The position numbers and the translations under genes were made by a program. Positions 1 to 6,325 of a stretch of 64,000 nucleotides of DNA are shown piece after piece; position 1 is the stretch's first letter; every line of letters starts with the position of its first letter. The notes below the pieces were generated by a model, which was not told where the DNA came from, ran no database searches, and was given only the letters and a program-made list of their open reading frames with translations. The DNA comes from Deltaproteobacteria bacterium (GTDB taxonomy: Bacteria; Myxococcota_A; Polyangia; GCA-2747355): assembly GCA_020633415.1 (NCBI GenBank), contig JACKDQ010000007.1:185026-249025 (forward strand), in the 5' to 3' direction.

Positions 1-466
1 CGACACCCTTGTGGACCAACAAGGTCAGATCGCCACCGTCGTCGAGGATCAGGTTCGGCATGTTGCCACCGTCGAAGGCGGTGACTTGGGTCAGGATGCA
101 GCTCCAGTAATCTTCGAGGGTCTCGCCCTTCCAAGCGAACACCGGCACGCCGGTCTTGGCGATCGCCGCTGCGGCGTGATCCTGCGTCGAATAGATGTTG
201 CAGCTGGTCCAGGTGACTTCGGCACCGAGGTCGCGCAAGGTCTCGATCAACACCGCGGTTTGTACCGTCATATGCAGGCAGCCGGCGACGCGGGCCCCTT
301 TGAGCGGATTTTTGCCCTTGTACTCAGCGCGCAACGCCATCAACCCTGGCATTTCCTTTTCCGCCATGGCGATCTCTTTGCGGCCCCAATCGGCGAGCCC
401 AAGGTCTTTGACCTTGAATTTCCCGGCTGCACCATCCTGCCCACTGACTTTGTTGATTGCACTCAT
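1..466 (-). CDS. ahcY: Adenosylhomocysteinase, N-terminal part (runs off window start)
   Basis: This is the first 155 residues of S-adenosylhomocysteine hydrolase, which splits SAH into adenosine and homocysteine in the cytosol and keeps methylation reactions running. The reading frame is open to the window edge. It shows the typical AhcY N-terminus: [20 protein letters not shown], then [20 protein letters not shown], then [18 protein letters not shown]. The ATG at 466 has GGAGAG just upstream. It starts 9 bases after the stop of the ArsR-methyltransferase gene, so the two are very likely cotranscribed. The NAD-binding C-terminal part lies outside the window. Identity is secure from the N-terminal motifs. 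Confidence 0.95.
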   Translation of the reverse strand, partial: MSAINKVSGQDGAAGKFKVKDLGLADWGRKEIAMAEKEMPGLMALRAEYKGKNPLKGARVAGCLHMTVQTAVLIETLRDLGAEVTWTSCNIYSTQDHAAAAIAKTGVPVFAWKGETLEDYWSCILTQVTAFDGGNMPNLILDDGGDLTLLVHKGV

Positions 467-475
467 CGAACTCTC

Positions 476-1447
476 CTAAACGGCCCTTTTGTTGAGACGG
501 GCGATGGCGACCAGCCAGTCGAGGTGCCCGTCGTGTTCTGCGCTGACAAACGCTCGCGGGATCGACGTCACCCGGGGAGCGGAAAAACCAGCTTGAGCAA
601 ACATCTCCTTCAGCTCTTCGATCGAAAAGCCGAGCCAAACGTCGCCTTGAAGGCGCATCGCTTCATCGTCATGCGGTAGATAATCGAGCAGCAATAATGT
701 GCCATCGGCGCGCAAAAGGCGAGCCGCTTGGCGGAGGGTTTCACCCGGCCGCGAACTGTGGTGCAGCGTGCGAGCCAGCGCCACCAGATCTGCGCCGCCT
801 TGATCATCGACATCACGCAACAACCCGACATCGCTTAGCTCTGCTTCGCGGAGCCGAACGTTGTGCAGGCGTGTGGCCTTCAGACGCGCTGCGGCTTGGG
901 CCAAGCGGGCAGGCGAGCGGTCGATCGCCAAGACGCGCTCGAAGACCGGTGCCATCAATTCGAGAAACAGCCCCTCGCCGGTGCCGACATCGATCGCAAA
1001 CTGGGTTCGCGGCAGCAGCCGTGACAGCGCGTAAATATAAGCGCGCAGTGCGCTCGGTGGGATTTCTGCGACTGGGTCGGTGTTCGCTGCTTGGCCGTCG
1101 AAAAAGTGGCGACCGGCGTCTTCGCGTGCGGCGACCAACTCGGGCAATCGCTGACGGCTACCGTCGGCGACGGCCAGGCGCGTCCCCTCGACCAGCGCAT
1201 CTTTGACCACCGGATCGTCCGAGCTCACCGTGCGCAGATAGGCACGCGTGCCGTCTTTGCGCACGCTGACCAGCGCCGCTTTGCGCAGCGGCGCGACCTT
1301 CTTTGAGACCTGCGGTTGGCTGGTCCGCAACAGATCCGCCAGCTCGCCGACGGCCAGCTCCTCATCGGCCAGTAGCGCCAAAGCCTTGAGGCGCACCGGA
1401 TCGGCAAGCATCCGGTAGAGCTCGGTGCGGGGTAGCGCGGTAACCAT
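476..1447 (-). CDS. ArsR-type regulator fused to SAM-dependent methyltransferase domain (SahR-like)
   Basis: The protein has 323 residues. Residues 1-75 form an ArsR winged helix (LADPVRLKALALLADEELAV, HTH near 34-56). A Rossmann methyltransferase-like domain follows, with a glycine-rich SAM-binding motif (DVGTGEGLF). This architecture, next to ahcY, matches SahR, the SAH-responsive repressor of the methionine/SAM cycle described in Proteobacteria. I infer that the C-terminal domain senses SAH rather than methylating DNA. The ATG at 1447 is preferred: an upstream in-frame TTG at 1465 lies inside the dyad. A TATAAT at 1459-1454 would place transcription start at or near that ATG, so the mRNA may be leaderless. 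It is the first gene of an operon with ahcY. Confidence 0.8.
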   Translation of the reverse strand: MVTALPRTELYRMLADPVRLKALALLADEELAVGELADLLRTSQPQVSKKVAPLRKAALVSVRKDGTRAYLRTVSSDDPVVKDALVEGTRLAVADGSRQRLPELVAAREDAGRHFFDGQAANTDPVAEIPPSALRAYIYALSRLLPRTQFAIDVGTGEGLFLELMAPVFERVLAIDRSPARLAQAAARLKATRLHNVRLREAELSDVGLLRDVDDQGGADLVALARTLHHSSRPGETLRQAARLLRADGTLLLLDYLPHDDEAMRLQGDVWLGFSIEELKEMFAQAGFSAPRVTSIPRAFVSAEHDGHLDWLVAIARLNKRAV

Positions 1448-1453
1448 CGACTT

Positions 1454-1483
1454 ATTATATTCCAAAATTCGAATAATGGAATA
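1454..1483 (-). promoter_or_regulatory. Promoter and operator dyad of the SahR-like/ahcY operon
   Basis: TATTCC at 1458-1463 and GGAATA at 1478-1483 are inverted around the perfect palindrome ATTCGAAT (1467-1474). This gives a 26-bp dyad centred at 1470.5. A consensus -10 box TATAAT lies on the minus strand at 1459-1454, partly inside the dyad. A regulator bound here would cover the promoter, consistent with autoregulation by the ArsR-family protein. The -35 region is weak. The dyad is seen directly; the assignment to this regulator is inference. Confidence 0.6.
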
Positions 1484-1639
1484 CTTGCTTCGATCCTGTT
1501 GGAATGTTGGAATAATTTTAAATTCTTGGGCGGTTTTCGTCGCACGATCTGCTGGGCTGGACCAGGCGACGACCGCTCGCGCGCTCGACGTGACACCGCC
1601 AGTCGTGATCGCGCCTGCCCTGAGCTACCTTGCGTAAGG

Positions 1640-3196
1640 TCAGTTTGGCCGACACTGCTCGGAGACTTCGTCCCAGGCGAGTTCCTCTGTACGGCAGCCG
1701 CCGACGCAGCTGCCGTTGCTGGCCTTGTAGTCCGCCAGGCAGCGGCGCCAGTTGAGGTAGGGCGTCATGCACTCGGCAGTAGTCTTGATCATCCCACCGG
1801 CCTCACACAGTGACTTGCAGTCGCCCGGTGCCGAGCCACAGGCCTCAAACGCGCTGCACAGTTGCTGGCAAGCGCCTTCGCCACGATCGCCACAATTGAA
1901 GTTGATGCGGTAGCGCGGCGCTCCGTCGGGGGCGAGGATTTCGGGCCAGACCGTCCAGCGCTCCCCTTCGAGTGAGTAGGACGGCGGCGGGCCACCGATC
2001 ATGGCAAACCACCGTGGCTGGTTGCCGTCAAAGCTCCCCTTGTTGCGCGGCAGCATCACGAGCTGGAAATCGTCAGGTGTGCCGATGGCCAGCCAATTTA
2101 CCGGGTCCCCGCTACTTGGCGCAACGATCAGCGTGCCATCGTCTTTGAACGTAAAGGTTGTTTGCTGGAGATCGTAGTTGTCGCCCACTGCGCTATCGAA
2201 GGTCCAACGGCAGTAGAGCGCCTTGAACAGCGGGTGCAGTCGCGCGCGGGTAGTAACCTTGGGCGCGTTGAAGCCAAGTGTGTACGTCCAAAAGATGCCG
2301 TAGTCTTTGGCGCTCACCCGGATAAAGGAAAAGGGCACGCCTCGCTTGACCTGTAGGGTTACCTCGCCACTCGCGCTGGTGGTCTGCGTGTTCTGCCCGT
2401 CGATTTCTACGCGGGCGTTGGCGACGGGCGTGCCGCTCTCGTAGTCTGTGACTTGAATCGTCCAGTCGACGAGCGGCGGCTCTTCGACTTGTTCGGCCAA
2501 CTTGACCTGCAGCTCGCTGAGGCCGGTGTCTTCGATGACGATCGGCACTTTGGACAGCTGGTAGTAGTCGGCGAAGACCTGCAGCTCGTGAGACCCGGCG
2601 GGCAGCTCGAGGGAGAATGCGCCGTTGTGGTCGGCCACCGCGCCGACGCCGTTGCTAGACAAGAGCCGAGCGTAGCCGACCGATGAGCCCCATCGCTGGT
2701 CGATCACTGTGCCGCTGATCGTGTAGAGCGCTGGCGGTTTCGTCGCCTCGGTGAGCAGGCCGATCTCTGCCCCGGCGTAGCCCGCCGATTGTACCAAGAG
2801 CGGCGTCACCAGCTGCTGGCGCTCGCCGCTTAGCCCGGTACGCGCGGCGTAGTAGCCCGGGCCAAAAGGGGATGAGGGGGTCCAGCTGGCGTCGCTCGTC
2901 GCGTAAACCACCGCCGCATAGCTCTCGCTCTTGGGCGCAACGGCAAGCTTGACCAATAGATCAGGCTCGGCCTCGGCCCACGACTCTGGGCCATCGTTTC
3001 CGACGATCACCAGCCAGACCTTGGCGATCGATGCGCCCACCGGCATGCCACTAACCAGAGCGGTCACGCGCTTGCCGAGTGGCGGGCCATTAGCTGCGCT
3101 GCTGTCGCCTCCACTGGACGAACAAGCGCTGGCGAGCAAGAGAGCGGCGGCGCAAAGCAACCAGGCGAGCTTGACCGTAAACGAAACCTTCCTCAT
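1640..3196 (-). CDS. Lipoprotein with carboxypeptidase-regulatory-like domain
   Basis: This 518-residue secreted lipoprotein has a signal peptide ending in a lipobox (LLASAC, Cys25), followed by a Ser/Gly linker. Residues about 155-235 look like a carboxypeptidase-regulatory beta-sandwich (ISGTVIDQ, GAFSLELPAGSHELQVFADY). A second module follows (VTDYESGTPVANARVEIDG). The last 80 residues are Cys-rich (CGDRGEGACQQLC, APGDCKSLCEAGG). Function is unknown. The ATG at 3196 has TAGGAGGA upstream. The promoter region carries one of the three Rrf2-type boxes (3286-3305), so it is probably coregulated with the nos operon. It could be a cell-surface accessory protein. Confidence 0.8.
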   Translation of the reverse strand: MRKVSFTVKLAWLLCAAALLLASACSSSGGDSSAANGPPLGKRVTALVSGMPVGASIAKVWLVIVGNDGPESWAEAEPDLLVKLAVAPKSESYAAVVYATSDASWTPSSPFGPGYYAARTGLSGERQQLVTPLLVQSAGYAGAEIGLLTEATKPPALYTISGTVIDQRWGSSVGYARLLSSNGVGAVADHNGAFSLELPAGSHELQVFADYYQLSKVPIVIEDTGLSELQVKLAEQVEEPPLVDWTIQVTDYESGTPVANARVEIDGQNTQTTSASGEVTLQVKRGVPFSFIRVSAKDYGIFWTYTLGFNAPKVTTRARLHPLFKALYCRWTFDSAVGDNYDLQQTTFTFKDDGTLIVAPSSGDPVNWLAIGTPDDFQLVMLPRNKGSFDGNQPRWFAMIGGPPPSYSLEGERWTVWPEILAPDGAPRYRINFNCGDRGEGACQQLCSAFEACGSAPGDCKSLCEAGGMIKTTAECMTPYLNWRRCLADYKASNGSCVGGCRTEELAWDEVSEQCRPN

Positions 3197-3285
3197 CTGC
3201 CGTCCTCCTAGGCCGCACCACAGCCGCGCTGCTCAGTGCGGGCATTTCCCCGGCCACAGCCGCGTCGAACACGCGGGCAATAATC

Positions 3286-3305
3286 AATGGATAATTTTAT
3301 CCATT
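3286..3305. promoter_or_regulatory. Putative Rrf2-regulator box 1, upstream of the lipoprotein gene
   Basis: AATGGATAATTTTATCCATT is an inverted repeat with 9-bp arms around a 2-bp centre. It has the same length and AATGG-N10-CCATT outline as the two boxes before the nos operon. It lies about 90 bp upstream of the lipoprotein start codon at 3196. Confidence 0.6.
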
Positions 3306-3388
3306 ATGAAATGAATGGCAAGAGGCCGCTCGATTGCAGCGAGGCACAGCGAGCAAGGCAATACGATCCGGCGCTGTTTTGGGGGCCG

Positions 3389-3817
3389 CTAGCCGCTGAG
3401 CTGGTCGGAGCCGAAGTGGGCGTTGTTTGCCCACTTGACGAAGGCATCGTTGAGGTCTTGCCACGTGCCATGAAGCGGGCAGGGCGCGCTTTCGTCGCAG
3501 GGTCCCCAGCCAAAGACACAAGCGCTGCCGGGCAGTGCTTCGACCGCGCGCAGCACCTCGGCGACGGACACTTGGTCGGGACGCCGCGCCAAGACGAAGC
3601 CGCCGTGGTGGCCACGTTGCGAGGACAGCACGCCGTGCTCGACCAGTCGGCGTAGCACTTTGGAGAGGTAGTGCTCCGGTATCGCGGTGGTCTGCAACAG
3701 ATCGGCGGCGCGCACTGGGCTGCTTGCCTCGCGCCGGGCCAGCTCGGCGACAATGCGTAGCGCGTAGCGGGCGGTCTGCGAGAGCAACGCGTTGGGCTCT
3801 TTTTTGGGCTTGCGCAC
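3389..3817 (-). CDS. Rrf2-family (NsrR/IscR-like) transcriptional regulator
   Basis: About 142 residues. The N-terminal winged helix is typical of Rrf2 proteins (LLSQTARYALRIVAELARRE, then IPEHYLSKVLRRL and GGFVLARRP). Three cysteines at about 100, 107 and 113 (CX6CX5C) match the Fe-S ligand region of NsrR and IscR. A nitric-oxide or redox-sensing [Fe-S] cluster is therefore likely. The gene diverges from the nos operon, and two 20-bp dyads lie between them. The GTG at 3817 is chosen; a TTG at 3787, directly before LSQTARYAL, is a good alternative. Starts further upstream would run through the operators. The likely role is NO-responsive control of nos and of the neighbouring lipoprotein. Confidence 0.8.
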   Translation of the reverse strand: MRKPKKEPNALLSQTARYALRIVAELARREASSPVRAADLLQTTAIPEHYLSKVLRRLVEHGVLSSQRGHHGGFVLARRPDQVSVAEVLRAVEALPGSACVFGWGPCDESAPCPLHGTWQDLNDAFVKWANNAHFGSDQLSG

Positions 3818-3825
3818 GCAAGGAT

Positions 3826-3845
3826 AATGGACAACTATGACCATT
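3826..3845. promoter_or_regulatory. Putative Rrf2-regulator box 2, nos intergenic region
   Basis: AATGGACAACTATGACCATT is an inverted repeat (AATGG.C / G.CCATT) of exactly the same length as the other two boxes. It overlaps the region just upstream of the regulator start at 3817. Confidence 0.6.
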
Positions 3846-3850
3846 GTTTC

Positions 3851-3870
3851 AATGGACAACACAGTCCATT
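3851..3870. promoter_or_regulatory. Putative Rrf2-regulator box 3, nos intergenic region
   Basis: AATGGACAACACAGTCCATT (perfect arms AATGGAC/GTCCATT, extended to CAATGGAC/GTCCATTG) ends 31 bp before the cytochrome c start codon at 3902. Its centre is 25 bp from that of box 2. It is well placed to block the nos promoter. Confidence 0.65.
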
Positions 3871-3901
3871 GATGGGCCTGAATCAAAGGTGAGGCTATCG
3901 A

Positions 3902-4285
3902 ATGAAATCAGCACTTTGGGTCTACGGGACGCTGATCGGTCTGCTGCTCTTTTTCCCCGGCTGTAGGAAAAATCCGGATGCGGGCGGTGCCACGGAGATC
4001 GATCTCGCCGGGGCCAAGGCGATCTTCGCCGGGCGCTGTGTGGCTTGCCACGGCACGGTCGGTAAGGGCGATGGACCCGGCGCGGCGGCGCTCAACCCGA
4101 AGCCACGCGCCTTCTCGGATGCTGCCTGGCAAAAGAGCGTTAGCGACGCGCAGATCAAACAGACCGTGATCGCCGGTGGTCTCGCGGTCGGCAAGAGTGC
4201 GCTGATGCCCGGCAATCCCGACCTCAAGGGCAACGACGCCGTGCTTGGGGGACTCGTCAGAATCATTCGCGACTTCGCCAAATAG
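3902..4285 (+). CDS. Lipoprotein monohaem cytochrome c of the nos operon
   Basis: The protein has 127 residues: a short signal peptide with a lipobox (FFPGC, Cys21), then a class I cytochrome c fold. The haem motif is CVACH (Cys46, Cys49, His50). The likely axial Met lies in ALMPGNPDL near residue 99. As a membrane-tethered periplasmic electron carrier, and first gene of the nos operon, it probably delivers electrons to NosZ, as NosC proteins are thought to do in other nos clusters. The gene sits directly downstream of the Rrf2 boxes. Its stop codon is embedded in a hairpin. Confidence 0.85.
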   Translation: MKSALWVYGTLIGLLLFFPGCRKNPDAGGATEIDLAGAKAIFAGRCVACHGTVGKGDGPGAAALNPKPRAFSDAAWQKSVSDAQIKQTVIAGGLAVGKSALMPGNPDLKGNDAVLGGLVRIIRDFAK

Positions 4286-4297
4286 GGTCTATTTGGC
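4277..4297 (+). other. Intercistronic hairpin between cytochrome c gene and nosZ
   Basis: GCCAAATAG and CTATTTGGC form a perfect 9-bp stem with a GGT triloop spanning the stop codon of the cytochrome gene. No T-run follows, so it is not a standard intrinsic terminator. It may stabilise or process the mRNA so that the cytochrome and nosZ are made at different levels. A second, 6-bp GC stem lies at 4325-4340. Confidence 0.5.
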
Positions 4298-4383
4298 CGA
4301 GTGAAACGTCGCAGCATCTCAACCGCCGCGGCTGCGCGGCGCTGCCGGATTGGCGTTGAAGCCGGCGAGCAAAGGAACGTCCG

Positions 4384-6312
4384 ATGAACAAGGACCCTCG
4401 ATCCCCTCAAGACAGCAACGATCAGCGCACGCCCGAAACCCGGTCGGACGCACTGCCAGGCGCGAGCCGTCGCGACTTTCTCGCCACCGGTGCGCTGGGT
4501 ATCGCCGGCGCCTCGTTGCTCGGCGCCTGCAAAGAAGACGGCAAGGGCACCGCCGCGGGCGGTGAACACGCCACCGCTGACGTCCACGCCAAAGCCGTCG
4601 TCAAGCCAGGACAGCTCGACGACTACTACGGCTTTTGGAGCGGTGGTCAATCGGGCGAGATCCGCATCATGGGTATCCCCTCGATGCGCGAGATCAAGCG
4701 CATTCCGGTGTTCAACCGCGATGCCTGCACCGGCTGGGGCGCGACGGACTTCTCCCAACAGCTGCTCAAAGGCAAGATGTCGGGCGACACCCACCACGTG
4801 CACTTGTCCTATAACGGCGGGACCTACGACGGCCGCTACGTCTACGTCAACGACAAGGCTCAAGCGCGCCTGGCGCGTGTCAACTGCGAGACGATGGAGG
4901 TCGACAAGATCGCCGAGATCCCGAACTCCCAAGGCACGCACGGCATCTTTCCTCAACGACACAAGACGGGCTACGTCTTCTGCAACGCCGAGTTCCGCAC
5001 GCCGCCCGACAACAACGCCGAAACGGCCGCTGATCCACGCGGCTACGGCGCGATGCACACCGCCGTCGACGGCGAGACGATGGAGGTCAAGTGGCAAGTC
5101 CTGATCGAGGGCAACTTGGACCTCTGCGCAACCGACTACAAGGGGCTCTACTCGTTTGCCACCTGCTACAACCTCGAAGGCGGCGTGACGCTCGAAGAGA
5201 TGATGAAGAACGACCGCGACTGCCTCTACGTCTTCAACATCGCAGCGATCGAAAAGGCCGTCGCTGCCGGCAAGGGGAAGACCTTCGGCAAGTCCAAGGT
5301 ACCCGTGATCGATGCGCGCGGTGCCGATAGCGAGTACGTCGTTCGCGTGCCGGTCGCCAAGAGCCCCCACGGCGTCAATGTCGACCCGACCGGCAAGTAT
5401 GCGGTCTGCTCGGGCAAACTGTCACCGACGGTAACGGTCGTCGAGATCGACAAACTGGCCGACGTCTTCGCCAAGAAGATCAAGCCGGCACAAGCCATCG
5501 TTGCTGAGCCTGAGGTCGGTCTAGGCCCACTACACACCGCTTTCGACGGCCGCGGCAATGCCTATACCTCGATCTTCATCGACTCCGTCGTCACCAAGTG
5601 GAACATCGCTAAGGCGATCGCCGAGTACAAAGGTGAAGCGGTCAAGCAAAGCCAGGCGGTACTACAAAAGCTCGACGTCCACTATCAGATCGGCCACATC
5701 AACGCCAGCATGAGTGAAACCAAGGATGCCGACGGCAAATGGTTGATCGCGCTCTGCAAGTTCTCCAAGGACCGCTTCCTTAACGTCGGCCCGCTGCATC
5801 CGGAAAACGATCAGCTGATCGACATCAGCGGCGAAAAAATGGTGTTGGTGCATGATGGGCCGACCTGGCCCGAGCCCCACGACGCCGTGATCGTGCGCAA
5901 GGACCTGATCCATCCGAAGAAAGTGCAATCACGCACCGACGAGCGCTTCAAGATGTACGAGGCCTGGGCCAAGGAGGATGGCGTCGATCTGCAACGGGAC
6001 AGCAAGGTCGTGCGCAAGCAGGGCTTGGTGCGTGTCTACATCACCAGCCTCGCGCCCAAGTTCGCGATGTCAGAGTTCACGGTCAAAACCGGCGATCGCG
6101 TGCAAGTGATCATCAGCAACATCGACAAGGTCGAGGATCTTTCCCACGGCTTCTGTATGTCGCACCACGACGTCAACTTCCTCGTCAACGCTCAAGACAC
6201 GCAGAGTGCGACCTTCACCGCCGGTGCTCCGGGGGTCTACTGGTACTACTGCCCTTGGTTCTGTCACGCGCTGCACCTGGAGATGCGTGGACGGATGATC
6301 GTCACGGCCTGA
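4384..6312 (+). CDS. nosZ: Nitrous oxide reductase NosZ
   Basis: This 642-residue periplasmic multicopper enzyme reduces N2O to N2. All seven CuZ histidines are present: His137, His138 (in DTHHVH), 186, 329, 384, 438 and 499. The CuA cupredoxin site is complete: His588, Cys623, Trp625, Cys627, His631 and Met634 (CPWFCHALHLEM). The N-terminus carries a Tat motif (SRRDFLATGALGIAG) and, unusually, ends in LLGAC, which resembles a lipobox. The enzyme may therefore be a Tat-exported lipoprotein. Tat export and a downstream nosR fit clade I nos systems. It lies about 100 bp after the cytochrome gene, with AAGGAA before the ATG. Confidence 0.97.
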   Translation: MNKDPRSPQDSNDQRTPETRSDALPGASRRDFLATGALGIAGASLLGACKEDGKGTAAGGEHATADVHAKAVVKPGQLDDYYGFWSGGQSGEIRIMGIPSMREIKRIPVFNRDACTGWGATDFSQQLLKGKMSGDTHHVHLSYNGGTYDGRYVYVNDKAQARLARVNCETMEVDKIAEIPNSQGTHGIFPQRHKTGYVFCNAEFRTPPDNNAETAADPRGYGAMHTAVDGETMEVKWQVLIEGNLDLCATDYKGLYSFATCYNLEGGVTLEEMMKNDRDCLYVFNIAAIEKAVAAGKGKTFGKSKVPVIDARGADSEYVVRVPVAKSPHGVNVDPTGKYAVCSGKLSPTVTVVEIDKLADVFAKKIKPAQAIVAEPEVGLGPLHTAFDGRGNAYTSIFIDSVVTKWNIAKAIAEYKGEAVKQSQAVLQKLDVHYQIGHINASMSETKDADGKWLIALCKFSKDRFLNVGPLHPENDQLIDISGEKMVLVHDGPTWPEPHDAVIVRKDLIHPKKVQSRTDERFKMYEAWAKEDGVDLQRDSKVVRKQGLVRVYITSLAPKFAMSEFTVKTGDRVQVIISNIDKVEDLSHGFCMSHHDVNFLVNAQDTQSATFTAGAPGVYWYYCPWFCHALHLEMRGRMIVTA

Positions 6313-6325
6313 CGGAGTCTTTGGC

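Noticed and set aside
11..679. 222-residue plus-strand frame at the window start
   Set aside because: It is the antisense shadow of ahcY and of the SahR-like gene.
3389..3886. Longer version of the Rrf2 regulator starting at 3886 or 3844
   Set aside because: The extra codons run through both 20-bp operator boxes, lack a ribosome site and are not typical of Rrf2 N-termini.
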